A program made the position numbers and the translations under genes. Positions 6,836 through 15,687 of a stretch of 64,000 nucleotides of DNA are shown piece after piece. The stretch is taken from the NCBI RefSeq assembly GCF_002205645.1, contig NZ_NIOF01000012.1, forward strand, positions 62,001 to 126,000. The letters run 5' to 3'. This stretch comes from Roseateles aquatilis (lineage in GTDB: Bacteria; Pseudomonadota; Gammaproteobacteria; Burkholderiales; Burkholderiaceae_C). The notes under the pieces are model-generated. The model did no database searches and was not told the DNA's origin. It saw only the letters and a list, made by a program, of their open reading frames with translations. Numbering within the stretch: position 1 is the stretch's first letter; the number at the start of each line of letters is the position of its first letter.

Positions 6836-7804
6836 GTGTCGGCCCGCCCCGACGCGCCGCCGGACCCCCTCGCCCGCGCCGCCGAATGGTTCGCCCTGCT
6901 GGCCGGCAGCCCCACCCCCGATGATCGCCGCGACTGGCAGCGCTGGATCGACGCCGATCCGTCCCACGCCGCCGCCTGGCAACGCGTCGAGGCCCTGAAC
7001 GCCCGCCTGCGCCAGCTGGACGAGCAGGTGGACCGCGGCGCGGCGTCGCGCGCGCTGCAGGCGATGCAGACGCGGCGGCCGGCGCGCCGACGCGGGCTCA
7101 AGCTGCTCGGCGCGATGGGCGTGCTGGGCGCCACCGGCTGGCTGACGATGCGCACCGAGCCCTGGCAGAACTGGATCGCCGACGCGCACACCGCCACCGG
7201 CGAGCGCCGCGATCTGGTGCTGGCCGACGGCACCCGGCTCTGGCTGGACACCGACACCGCCGTGCAGGTCCGCTACGACGAAACCGAGCGCCGCGTGCGC
7301 CTGCTGCGCGGCGAGGTGCTGGTGGAAACCGGCCACGACCCCGCCGGACGCCCCTGGCTGCTGGCGCTCGCGGAAGGCGAGCTGCGGCCGATGGGCACGC
7401 GCTTCAGCGTCCGGCGCGACGACGGCCAGTGCCGGCTCGCCGTCTTCTCCGGCCGCGTCGACGTACGCCCCACCGCGGCGCCGTCGGGGCGCGTGCTGGC
7501 GCCGGGCGAGCTGGTCCGCTTCACCCGCGACGGGCTGGGCGACACGGCCGTCGCCGCGCCCACCCTCGACGCCTGGACGCGCGGCATGCTGGTGGCCGAC
7601 GGCCTGCCGCTGGCCGCCGTCTGCCGCGAGCTGCGCCGCTACCAGCACGCGGTGATCAGTTGCGCGGACGAGGTCGCATCGCTGCGGGTCGTCGGGGCCT
7701 TCCCGCTCGACGCGCCGGAACGGACCTTCGACGCCCTCACCAGGACCTTGCCGGTCCGCGTCACCCGGCCCCTGCCCTGGTGGATCCGCATCGAGCCGGC
7801 CTGA
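6836..7804 (+). CDS. FecR-family transmembrane anti-sigma/sigma regulator
   Basis: 322 residues, GTG start one base after the sigma-factor stop. The cytoplasmic DUF4880-type N-terminus (AAEWFALLAGSPTPDDRRDW, then WIDADPSHAAAWQRVE) binds the sigma factor; a short hydrophobic stretch (LKLLGAMGVLGATGWLT, about residues 86-102) spans the membrane; the periplasmic FecR domain follows (GERRDLVLADGTRLWLDTDT, LLRGEVLVETGHD, PMGTRFSVR). The C-terminal part (AVCRELRRYQ) resembles the receptor-contacting STN-like end of FecR proteins. Length and order are normal for the family. Confidence 0.95.
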   Translation: MSARPDAPPDPLARAAEWFALLAGSPTPDDRRDWQRWIDADPSHAAAWQRVEALNARLRQLDEQVDRGAASRALQAMQTRRPARRRGLKLLGAMGVLGATGWLTMRTEPWQNWIADAHTATGERRDLVLADGTRLWLDTDTAVQVRYDETERRVRLLRGEVLVETGHDPAGRPWLLALAEGELRPMGTRFSVRRDDGQCRLAVFSGRVDVRPTAAPSGRVLAPGELVRFTRDGLGDTAVAAPTLDAWTRGMLVADGLPLAAVCRELRRYQHAVISCADEVASLRVVGAFPLDAPERTFDALTRTLPVRVTRPLPWWIRIEPA

Positions 7805-7829
7805 CCGCGCGGGCCTCGTCCCGCACGGC

Positions 7830-7856
7830 GTTCCCCTTTTTCGATCTCATGCGGCA
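7830..7856 (+). promoter_or_regulatory. Possible ECF-type promoter before the receptor gene
   Basis: GTTCCCCTTTTTCG followed by TGCGGCA lies just before the receptor start. A close relative, GTTCCCCTTTTCGG followed by CGCGGCA, occurs at 10490-10517 before the Fur-like gene. The shared C4T4 block with a GCGGCA element about 13-14 bases on could be the promoter read by the neighbouring FecI-type sigma. If so, the receptor transcript would be almost leaderless, which weakens the idea. Confidence 0.3.
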
Positions 7857-7864
7857 AGCATAGG

Positions 7865-10312
7865 ATGGCCCGTTCGCGTTCGATCCTCCGCCTTGCCCGC
7901 CGCCCCGCCTGGATGCTCCTGGCGGCGGCCGGCGCCGCGTGGAGCGCCGCGCCGAGCTCGCCGTCGGCCGCCCAGGCGGACACCGCGCGTCCGCGCGCCG
8001 GCCTGGACGAACCCCGCGCCTTCGACCTGCCGCCCGGCCCGCTGTCCGCGGCGTTGAGCCAGGTCGCGTCGGACGCGGGCGTGCTGTTCTCGGTCGACCT
8101 GCGCCTGATCGGCGACCGCCGCCAGCCCGGCCTGCGCGGACGCCTCACGGCCCGCGAGGCCCTGCGCCAACTGCTGCGGGATTCCGGCCTGGCGCTGGTC
8201 CAGGATGGCGCCGTGCTCACGCTGCGCCCCGACGCCACGCCGACCGGATCCACCGAGCACGCGCCGCCTCCGCCGGTCACGCTGCCCGAAGTCCGCATCC
8301 GTTCCAGCGCCGGCGGCGACGACACTTACCGCACGCCCAGCGCCCAGCAGGCGACCCGCACCGAGACCCCGCTGCTGGAGCTGCCGCAATCGGTCAGCGT
8401 GCTGTCCCGCGACTTCATCCGCGACCAGGCGCCGCAGAGCATGGCCGACCTGCTGCGCTACGCGCCCGGCCTGGGCGCCGCGCAGGGCGAGGGCAACCGC
8501 GACACGCCGGTGTTCCGCGGCACGCCATCGACCTCGGACTTCCTGCTGGACGGCCTGCGCGACGACGTCCAGTACTACCGCGACGTCTACAACATCGAGC
8601 AGGTCGAGGTGCTGCGCGGCCCCAACGCGATGGCGGTCGGGCACGGCGCCGTCGGCGGCCTGATCAACCGCATCACCAAGCAGCCGCGCTGGCGCGACGA
8701 GGACGAGCTCACGCTGGAAACCGGCCGCTGGCGCCACGGCCGCGTCACGCTGGATGCCGATCACCTGCTGGCGCCCACGCTGGCCGCCCGGCTGAACCTG
8801 ATGACCGAGGACTCCGGCGGCTACCGCGACGGCTTCCACCTGCGGCGCGACGGGGTCAATCCAGTGCTCGCGTGGCGGCCCGCCGCCGCCACGCTGCTGA
8901 CCGTCGGCTACGAACACTTCCAGGACCGCCGCACCGCCGACCGCGGCATCCCCGCGTGGCAGGGCCGGCCGGTCGACGTCGATCCCGCGCGCTTTTTCGG
9001 CAACCCCGACGTCAGCACGACCTGGATCCGCCTGAACGCCCTCACCGCCCAGTTGGACGCCGAACTCCAGCCCGGGCTGTCGCTGCAGCACAAGTTCCGG
9101 CTGGCCGACTACGACAAGTTCTTCCAGAACGCCTTCCCGGGCTCGGTCCGGCCCAACGCCTCGACCGGCGCGCTCGAAGTCGCGCTGGTCGCGCACAACA
9201 GCCGCATGCGGCGCCAGAACGTCTTTCACCAGACCGACCTGACCTGGACGCGGCAGCTCGCCGGCATCGAGCACCGCTTCCTCGCCGGCGTCGAGATCGG
9301 CCATCAGCAAGGCGACAACCGGCGCGAGACCGGCTACTTCGCCACCACGCCCGAGAGCACCTCGTTGTGGGTGCCGCTGACCGACTCCGTCTCGCGCGTC
9401 CCGCTGAGCTTCCGCCGCCGCGCCACCGATCCGGACAACGCGAGCGAGGTGCATGTCGTGGCGGCCTACTGGCAGGACCAACTGCGCCTGTCGCCGCGAT
9501 GGCAGGCGACGGTGGGGTTGCGGCACGACCGGATCCGCGTCGATGTCGACGACCACCAGCTCGGCCAGCGCCTGCGCAGCCAGGATCGGCTGTGGTCGCC
9601 GCGGATCGGCCTGTTGCACCAGCCGACGGCGGCGCTGTCGATCTACGCGAACTACAGCCTGGGCTACGCGCTGCGCGCCGGTGACCAGCTCAACGTGCTG
9701 AGCCCCGGCACGCAGAGCCTGTCCCCCGAGCGCTTCCAGAACTGGGAAGGCGGCGTGAAGTGGGCGCCGTCGACGGGGCTGGACCTGAGCGCGGCGCTGT
9801 ACCAGCTCGACCGGCAGAACGTCGCCGTCGCCGACCCGTCGGCGCCGACGCAGGCGCTGCTGCTGGTCGACGGGCAGCGCACGCGTGGCCTGGAGCTCGG
9901 CGCCGCCGGCCGGGTCGGCGCGGGCTGGCAGGTGATGGCCGCGTACACGCTGCAGCGCAGCCGCGTGCGGGCGTCGCTGTCGCCGCTGGCGCCGGCCGGC
10001 GCGACGATGCCGCACGTGCCGCGCCACAACCTGTCGATCTGGAGCCGCTGGACGCTGACGCCGCAATGGTCCGCGGGCCTGGGCGTCCAGGCCCGCAGCA
10101 GCCAGTTCACCAGCACCGACGACACCGTCCGCCTGCCCGGCCACGCGCGCCTGGACGCCGCGCTGTACTACGCCCCGGCGCCGGCCTGGCGCTGGCAGCT
10201 CAACGTCGAGAACCTGCTGGACAGGCGCTACTACGCCTTCGCGCACAGCAACAACAACATCACGCCGGGCTCGCCGCTGGGCGTTCGGCTGGGACTGCAG
10301 TTGAAGTTCTGA
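7865..10312 (+). CDS. TonB-dependent siderophore receptor with STN signalling domain
   Basis: 815 residues. Signal peptide with hydrophobic core AWMLLAAAGAAWSAAPSSPS, then an STN domain (FDLPPGPLSAALSQVASDAG to about residue 120) that contacts FecR, then plug (LLELPQSVSVLSRDFIRDQA; VEVLRGPNAMAVGHGAVGGL), then a 22-strand barrel ending in the terminal phenylalanine of LGLQLKF. These are FpvA/FoxA/FecA-like features. It completes the sigma-FecR-receptor transenvelope signalling set. The siderophore cannot be told from sequence; no siderophore synthesis genes are in the window, so it may pirate foreign siderophores. Confidence 0.95.
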   Translation: MARSRSILRLARRPAWMLLAAAGAAWSAAPSSPSAAQADTARPRAGLDEPRAFDLPPGPLSAALSQVASDAGVLFSVDLRLIGDRRQPGLRGRLTAREALRQLLRDSGLALVQDGAVLTLRPDATPTGSTEHAPPPPVTLPEVRIRSSAGGDDTYRTPSAQQATRTETPLLELPQSVSVLSRDFIRDQAPQSMADLLRYAPGLGAAQGEGNRDTPVFRGTPSTSDFLLDGLRDDVQYYRDVYNIEQVEVLRGPNAMAVGHGAVGGLINRITKQPRWRDEDELTLETGRWRHGRVTLDADHLLAPTLAARLNLMTEDSGGYRDGFHLRRDGVNPVLAWRPAAATLLTVGYEHFQDRRTADRGIPAWQGRPVDVDPARFFGNPDVSTTWIRLNALTAQLDAELQPGLSLQHKFRLADYDKFFQNAFPGSVRPNASTGALEVALVAHNSRMRRQNVFHQTDLTWTRQLAGIEHRFLAGVEIGHQQGDNRRETGYFATTPESTSLWVPLTDSVSRVPLSFRRRATDPDNASEVHVVAAYWQDQLRLSPRWQATVGLRHDRIRVDVDDHQLGQRLRSQDRLWSPRIGLLHQPTAALSIYANYSLGYALRAGDQLNVLSPGTQSLSPERFQNWEGGVKWAPSTGLDLSAALYQLDRQNVAVADPSAPTQALLLVDGQRTRGLELGAAGRVGAGWQVMAAYTLQRSRVRASLSPLAPAGATMPHVPRHNLSIWSRWTLTPQWSAGLGVQARSSQFTSTDDTVRLPGHARLDAALYYAPAPAWRWQLNVENLLDRRYYAFAHSNNNITPGSPLGVRLGLQLKF

Positions 10313-10328
10313 CGGGCCCCGCGGCAGT

Positions 10329-10390
10329 CCCGCCCGCCCGCCCGCCCGCCCGCCGACGACGCACGCACGCACGGGCACAGGCCCGTGCCC
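10329..10390. repeat. Microsatellites and hairpin after the receptor gene
   Basis: CCCG is repeated six times (10329-10352), followed by GCAC-rich repeats and the hairpin GGGCAC-AGGCCC-GTGCCC (10373-10390). The hairpin has no T-tract, so it is not a convincing intrinsic terminator. The rest of the 280-bp gap before 10593 contains an A-rich tract (about 10470-10477) and a GTTCCCCTTTT motif at 10490. Confidence 0.8.
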
Positions 10391-10592
10391 ACGGTCGTGC
10401 CGCCGACACGGCCGCACCCACCCGGGTTGGCATCGATCGATGCGCGGGACTCGATGGCCACCAGCGACGAAAAAAAGTGGAGGGCCGCGGTTCCCCTTTT
10501 CGGGACCTCGCGCGGCATGGAAGGGAAAGCAGCTTCGAGCCGGCCACGCCGCCCGGAGCCCCTCCCTTCCGCCCCAGCCCGTCGAGTCCGCC

Positions 10593-11159
10593 GTGCCTCA
10601 CCTGTCATCGCCTTCCCGGTTCGTCCGCGGCGCCTTCGCGTCGCCGGAGCTCGCCGCCGTCGACGCCCTCGACGGCGGCGACGGCGCCGCCGTGCTGCGC
10701 CGCTTCGGCGTGAAGCCGACGGCGATGCGCGTGCAGGTCTACGAGGTGCTGCGCGCCCACGCCCCCGGCGACCGGCTCATGACGCCGGACGAGATCTACA
10801 GCGAGATCCGCCGCGACGGCGGCTCGATCGGCCTGCCGTCGATCTACAACGTGCTGTCGCTGCTGGCCGACGTGAGCCTGATCGAGCGCTACCGGCTCGG
10901 CGAGGGCCCGGCGCTGTTCAGCGCCCGCCGCGCCGAGCGCCTGGGCGCGCTGCTGGTGTGCGGCGGCTGCGGCCAGGTCAGCGGACGCCGCTCCGCCGCG
11001 CTGGAGGCGCAGATCCGCGCGCTGGCCGGGGAGCAAGGTTTCACCCTGGCCGAAACCACCGTCGTGCTGCGCGGCCTGTGCAACGCCTGCGCCTGCGGCG
11101 CGAGCCCCGCCGGTCCCGCGCACGTCGCCCGCCGCGGCACGCCCGGCCGGCTTTCCTGA
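10593..11159 (+). CDS. Divergent Fur-family protein lacking the His-rich metal site
   Basis: About 188 residues (GTG start at 10593 assumed; no strong ribosome-binding site). The winged helix is recognisable: RRFGVKPTAMRVQVYEVLRA, MTPDEIYSEIRRDGGSIGLP and SIYNVLSLLADVSLIERYRL. Both structural zinc CxxC pairs are present (CGGC and CNAC). However the usual H-H-D-H-x-x-C run before the first CxxC is here GALLVCGGC, and the histidine that normally precedes S/T-A-E-E-x-Y is replaced by arginine/leucine. These are ligands of the regulatory metal site in Fur/Zur/Mur. It may therefore sense something else, or act constitutively. It sits inside the iron locus directly before tonB. Confidence 0.85.
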   Translation: MPHLSSPSRFVRGAFASPELAAVDALDGGDGAAVLRRFGVKPTAMRVQVYEVLRAHAPGDRLMTPDEIYSEIRRDGGSIGLPSIYNVLSLLADVSLIERYRLGEGPALFSARRAERLGALLVCGGCGQVSGRRSAALEAQIRALAGEQGFTLAETTVVLRGLCNACACGASPAGPAHVARRGTPGRLS

Positions 11160-11166
11160 TCCCGAC

Positions 11167-11958
11167 ATGTCCAGCTCCCTCCCCTCTCCGGCCGTCGCGG
11201 CGGCGCCCACCGGCTCGACCGCCGACGCTGGCGCCGGCACCACCGCCAGCACGGCCGGCCCGAACGGCTCGGGCAGTCCGGCCGTCTCGGCCGCGCGACG
11301 GCCGCCCGCCTCGCGCGACGCGCTGTCCCCGGCGCAATGGCGCGGCGTGGTCGTCGGCACCGTCGGCGCGCACCTGCTCGCCGGCTGGGGTCTGATGCAG
11401 ATCGACGCCGTGCGCCAGTCCGTGGCCGAGGCGCTGCCGATCTTCGTCAGCATCGAGGCCCCGCCCGCCGCGCCCAAGCCGCCGCCACCTCCTCCGCCGC
11501 CCGCGCCCAGGACGCCGCCGCCCAAGGTCCCGCTGATCGCGGCCGCGCAGACGCAGCCGTCCCCGGCGCCCACCTTCGTGGCCGAGCCCGTGCCGCCGCC
11601 GCCCGTGCTCGCCCCACCGGCCGCGCCCACGCCGCCCGCCCCGCCGGCGCCCCCGGCGCCGCCCGCGCCGCCCAGGACCATCCCGGCCTCCGCCGTGCAG
11701 TACCTGGTGCCGCCGCAGCTGGAGTACCCGCGCGCCTCGCGCCGCCTGCGCGAGACCGGCAAGGCGATGGTGCGCGTCTACATCGACGAAGCCGGCCTGC
11801 CGCAGTCCGTGCAGGTCAGCCGCTCCACCGGCTTCCCGCTGCTGGACGAGGCCGCCGTCAACGCGGTGCGCAAGGCGCGCTTCCGCCCCTACACCGAGAA
11901 CGGCCAGCCGACGGCGGGCTGGGCCTTCATCCCCTTGAGCTTCGATCTGGAGAATTGA
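11167..11958 (+). CDS. tonB: TonB energy-transducing protein
   Basis: 263 residues: an N-terminal transmembrane anchor preceded by a 60-residue Ala/Ser/Thr-rich cytoplasmic tail (RGVVVGTVGAHLLAGWGLMQ), a long proline-rich periplasmic spacer (roughly residues 98-176, many PPAPPAP units) and a C-terminal TonB domain (YLVPPQLEYPRASRRLRETG; GFPLLDEAAVNAVRKARFRP). It transmits proton-motive force from ExbB-ExbD to the receptors at 7865 and 13281. The gene is followed by a 2-base gap and exbB. The long cytoplasmic tail is unusual for TonB. Confidence 0.93.
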   Translation: MSSSLPSPAVAAAPTGSTADAGAGTTASTAGPNGSGSPAVSAARRPPASRDALSPAQWRGVVVGTVGAHLLAGWGLMQIDAVRQSVAEALPIFVSIEAPPAAPKPPPPPPPPAPRTPPPKVPLIAAAQTQPSPAPTFVAEPVPPPPVLAPPAAPTPPAPPAPPAPPAPPRTIPASAVQYLVPPQLEYPRASRRLRETGKAMVRVYIDEAGLPQSVQVSRSTGFPLLDEAAVNAVRKARFRPYTENGQPTAGWAFIPLSFDLEN

Positions 11959-11960
11959 CC

Positions 11961-12698
11961 GTGAACAATGACGCCTCCCTCGGCTTCGGCCACTTCATCG
12001 CGCAGAGCGATGCGGTCGGCAAGACGCTGCTGGTGATCCTCGTGCTGATGTCGGTGGCCTCGTGGTCCATCATCCTCATCAAGGGCATCGTGCTGCAACT
12101 GAGCAAGCGCCGCAGCACGCGCTTCCTGGACTTCTTCTGGAACGCGACCTCGCTGGACGCCGTCGCCCACGAGATCGCCACCCACGGCGCGCGCGATCCC
12201 TTCTCCCACCTGGCCAGCCATGCGATGCACGCGCAGGCCCACCACGCGCGCTACGGCGCCGCCAAGCTGGAGGAGGCCGGCAGCGCCGGCGACTTCGTCA
12301 CCCGCACCATCAAGAAGGTCCTGGACGAGGAAACCACGCGCCTGGAAAACGGCCTGACCGTGCTGGCCACGGTCGGCGCGACGGCGCCCTTCGTCGGCCT
12401 GTTCGGCACCGTCTGGGGCGTGTACCACGCGCTGGTGGCGATCGGCATGAGCGGCGCCGGCACGCTGGACAAGGTCGCCGGCCCGGTGGGCGAGGCGCTG
12501 ATCATGACCGGCGTCGGCCTGGCCGTCGCGATCCCCGCGGTGGTGGCCTACAACTGGCTGACGCGCGCCAATCGCGTGATCCTGTCGCGCCTGGACGCCT
12601 TCGCCTACGAGATCCACACCTTCGTGGCGATGGGCCAGCCGCTGGCCGCCGCGAGCACGCCGGCCCAGCCGGTGGCGCTCAAGGCCGCCCGCGCCTGA
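11961..12698 (+). CDS. exbB: ExbB proton-channel component (MotA/TolQ/ExbB family)
   Basis: 245 residues from the GTG at 11961. First membrane helix VGKTLLVILVLMSVASWSII; then the cytoplasmic region; then the two conserved helices around GLTVLATVGATAPFVGLFGT VWGVYHAL and ALIMTGVGLAVAIPAVVAYN, which are the family signature (split here for length). It forms the pentameric channel energising TonB. It overlaps nothing but is only 2 bases after tonB, and exbD follows 13 bases later, so the three are one translational unit. Confidence 0.95.
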   Translation: MNNDASLGFGHFIAQSDAVGKTLLVILVLMSVASWSIILIKGIVLQLSKRRSTRFLDFFWNATSLDAVAHEIATHGARDPFSHLASHAMHAQAHHARYGAAKLEEAGSAGDFVTRTIKKVLDEETTRLENGLTVLATVGATAPFVGLFGTVWGVYHALVAIGMSGAGTLDKVAGPVGEALIMTGVGLAVAIPAVVAYNWLTRANRVILSRLDAFAYEIHTFVAMGQPLAAASTPAQPVALKAARA

Positions 12699-12711
12699 CG
12701 GGAGCACACGC

Positions 12712-13131
12712 ATGGCCTTCGCCAGCTTCGACTCCCGGCGCGGCAACGCGCCCACCGCCGAGATCAACATGGTGCCGCTCATCGACGTGATGCTGGTGCT
12801 GCTGGTGATCTTCATCGTCACCGCGCCGCTGCTGACCAATGCGGTCAAGCTGCAGCTGCCCAAGGTGGACGCCGCCGCCAACGTCGCCAAGGCGGACAAG
12901 ATCGAATTCGCGATCGACGCCCACGGCCAGATGTTCTGGAACGGCGAGCCCGTCGACCGCGCCGAGGCGCGCCGCCGCTTCGCCGAGGCCGGCCGCCAGG
13001 ATCCGCAGCCCGAGGTGCACCTGCGCGCCGACCAGGACACCGCCTATCGCCACGTCGCGCAGGTCCTGGGCGACGCCTCCGGCGCCGGCCTGTCCAAGGT
13101 CGGCTTCGTCAGCGAGCCGGAAGCCCCCTGA
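12712..13131 (+). CDS. exbD: ExbD biopolymer transport protein
   Basis: 139 residues. N-terminal APTAEINMVPLIDVMLVLLV with the essential membrane aspartate (PLIDVMLVLL), followed by the periplasmic domain ending RHVAQVLGDASGAGLSKVGF. GGGAG precedes the ATG. Partner of ExbB and TonB in the same operon. Normal family length. Confidence 0.95.
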   Translation: MAFASFDSRRGNAPTAEINMVPLIDVMLVLLVIFIVTAPLLTNAVKLQLPKVDAAANVAKADKIEFAIDAHGQMFWNGEPVDRAEARRRFAEAGRQDPQPEVHLRADQDTAYRHVAQVLGDASGAGLSKVGFVSEPEAP

Positions 13132-13280
13132 CCGCCCCCCTGACCGCCCGACTCCCATCCGATGACCCACGCCGGCGGCCCGCCCCGCCGGCGCCGGACC
13201 CACGCTCCGCCAGCCAGTGCCGCCCCGCGTGCCAGCCAGCCTCCGTCCATCACAACGATTCAGAACTCACGGAGAAACTC

Positions 13281-15584
13281 ATGTCCAAGAAGAACGATCG
13301 CCCCCGCGACGCCGCGCCCGCGGTGCTGCCGCTGGGCGCCCTGGCCGCCGGTTTCGGCGTCATGCTGGCGGCCGGCTCGGCCGTGGCCCAGTCGCAGGCG
13401 CCCAAGGTGCCGACCCCGCCGCCCGCGCCCGCCTCCGCGCCGGCCGAGGCCACGTTGCCCGAAGTGAAGGTGAAGGCCGCCGCCGAGGAAACCGCCAAGG
13501 AATCGCTGCAGACCACCAAGACCACGATCGGCAAGGGCAAGCAGGACATCCGTGACATTCCGCAGTCGATCACGGTGATGACCGAGAAGCTGATCGACGA
13601 CGTCAAGCTCGACACGCTGAAGCAGGCGCTGCACTACACCGCCGGCATCACCTTCGCGGCGACCGAGAACGGCACCGACCAGGACATCCGCATGCGCGGC
13701 TTCCCGGTTGCCACCACCGGCGACCTGCTGATCGACGGCATGAAAGATCCGTCCCAGTACGACCGCGACAGCTTCAACTACGACCGCATCGAAGTCATGC
13801 GCGGCGCGGCCTCGATGCTGTTCGGCCGCGGCTCCACCGGCGGCGTGATCAACCAGGTCACCAAGAAGCCGGTGCTGGCCGACCTCAACGAGGTCATCAC
13901 CACCGCCGGCACCGGCGAGAACCTGCGCTTCACCGGTGACTTCAACAAGCGCATCGGCGAGGACACGGCCATCCGCGTCAACGTGATGGGCCAGACCGCC
14001 GACAACCACGGCGCCCGCATCGACAAGCAGGGCGTGGCGCCCACCATCACCTGGGGCATCGGCGGCACCGACGAGTTCACGCTCGGCGCGTTCTACCTGA
14101 ACGTCAACAACGTCCCGATGTCCAGCCTGCGTTACCTGGCCGGCAGCGTCGCCGCCGGCATCCCGGCCAAAAACTTCTACGGCACCAGCAGCGACTACCT
14201 GCGCGGCGAGGCGGCCTACCTCTCCGGCATCTGGACGCACCGCTTCGCGGATGGCGGCGAGCTGCGCACGCAGTTCCGCACCGGCAACTACAAGCGCGAC
14301 AGCTGGGGCACCACCGGCGCCTACTGCTCGCTGGCGCTGACCGCCGCGGCCACCTGCCCGAACCCGTCCCCCGCGGTGACCGCCGTCACCGACGGCACGG
14401 TCATGGCCCGCCTGGGCCTGTCGCCGCGCAAAGACGACATCGACGGCAGCTACGTCCAGAGCGACTACAGCAACAAGTTCAACTGGTTCGGCATGCGCCA
14501 CGACGTGCTGACTGGCGTCGACGCCTCCAGGGAATCGGCCGACCGCTTCACCGCCTACGGCACCGTCGGCACCAACTACGCCAAGGGCGGCACGACGGTG
14601 GGCACGCCCAACGACGGCCGCGTCACGCCGGCCCTGCCGACCTACCGCAAGACCACCGACTACGCCGGCCGCGCCTTCGGCGTGTACGCGCAGGACCTGA
14701 TCTCGCTGACCGACCAGTGGAAGCTGCTGGCCGGCCTGCGCTACGACAAGGTCAAGGCGACGATGCACACGCTGACCTATGCCAACAACACGACCGCCAC
14801 GACGCCCAGCGGCTCCACCGAATCGCGGCTGTCCTACCCCGGCCTGTGGAGCCGCCGCTTCGGCGTGCTGTACCAGCCGACGCCGTCGCAGTCGTACCAC
14901 GTGTCCTACGGCACCTCGTTCAACACCTCGGCCGACACCTACCAGTACACGACGCAGCAACAGGCGGACGTGGGCCCGGAGAAGAGCCGCAACATCGAGG
15001 TCGGCGCCAAGCTGGACTGGCTGAACGGCGCACTGTCCACCCGCGGCGCCCTGTTCCGCACCGAGAAGTACAACGAACGCACCACCGATTCCGACTTCGC
15101 GACGCAATTCCCGGTGCTCTCCGGCAAGCGGCATTCGCAGGGCGCGGAGTTCGACGTGATCGGCCGCGTCACCGACGCGGTGGAGGTCTACCTCTCGTAC
15201 TCCTGGATTCATCGCGCGTGGATCGACAAGGTCGGCACCGCCGTGACGCTGACGACCCGCGAGGTCGGCCTGAGCCCCAAGCACACCGGTGCCGTGTGGC
15301 TGAGCTACCAGGTGCTGCCGAAGTGGCGCGTCGCGGGCGGCGCGCGCGGCGCGTCGACCAACCGTCCGCTGCAGGGCGGCACGGCGGCGGCGTCGCTGAC
15401 GGCGCGCGCGCCGGGTTACGTCGCCTACGACGCGATGGTGGAATACACCATCAACCAGGACATGTATGTCCAGCTGAACGCCAACAACCTGACCGACAAG
15501 GTCTATGGCGACCAGCTCTACCCGGGCTTCTACACGCCGGGTGAAGCGCGATCGGTGAAGGCCACGCTGGGCCTGCGCTTCTGA
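13281..15584 (+). CDS. Fiu-like TonB-dependent (catecholate) siderophore receptor
   Basis: 767 residues. Signal peptide ends near AAGSAVAQ; a Pro/Ala-rich linker follows; the plug contains DIRDIPQSITVMTEKLIDDV, DIRMRGFPV, LIDGMKDPSQYDRDSFNYDR and IEVMRGAASMLFGRGSTGGV; the barrel ends in LGLRF with the terminal Phe. The plug signature matches the Fiu/PiuA/BfrD catecholate receptor group. It has no STN domain, so it transports but does not signal. GGAG precedes the ATG. Its neighbour piuC is the standard partner of this receptor type. Confidence 0.95.
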   Translation: MSKKNDRPRDAAPAVLPLGALAAGFGVMLAAGSAVAQSQAPKVPTPPPAPASAPAEATLPEVKVKAAAEETAKESLQTTKTTIGKGKQDIRDIPQSITVMTEKLIDDVKLDTLKQALHYTAGITFAATENGTDQDIRMRGFPVATTGDLLIDGMKDPSQYDRDSFNYDRIEVMRGAASMLFGRGSTGGVINQVTKKPVLADLNEVITTAGTGENLRFTGDFNKRIGEDTAIRVNVMGQTADNHGARIDKQGVAPTITWGIGGTDEFTLGAFYLNVNNVPMSSLRYLAGSVAAGIPAKNFYGTSSDYLRGEAAYLSGIWTHRFADGGELRTQFRTGNYKRDSWGTTGAYCSLALTAAATCPNPSPAVTAVTDGTVMARLGLSPRKDDIDGSYVQSDYSNKFNWFGMRHDVLTGVDASRESADRFTAYGTVGTNYAKGGTTVGTPNDGRVTPALPTYRKTTDYAGRAFGVYAQDLISLTDQWKLLAGLRYDKVKATMHTLTYANNTTATTPSGSTESRLSYPGLWSRRFGVLYQPTPSQSYHVSYGTSFNTSADTYQYTTQQQADVGPEKSRNIEVGAKLDWLNGALSTRGALFRTEKYNERTTDSDFATQFPVLSGKRHSQGAEFDVIGRVTDAVEVYLSYSWIHRAWIDKVGTAVTLTTREVGLSPKHTGAVWLSYQVLPKWRVAGGARGASTNRPLQGGTAAASLTARAPGYVAYDAMVEYTINQDMYVQLNANNLTDKVYGDQLYPGFYTPGEARSVKATLGLRF

Positions 15585-15687
15585 TCGTCCGCGGTCGGCC
15601 GCGCGGTGACGCCGCGTGGCCGACCGCGTGGTCCCGTCATCGGCCGCAAGGTCCCCGGCGCTTCGGCGCCTTCGAGGTTTCCGCACC

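Noticed and set aside
10373-10390. GGGCAC-AGGCCC-GTGCCC as an intrinsic terminator after the receptor gene
   Set aside because: Good stem but no T-tract; kept only as a hairpin.
7847-10417. An 856-codon minus-strand frame antisense to the TonB-dependent receptor
   Set aside because: Shadow of a receptor with complete STN, plug and barrel signatures.
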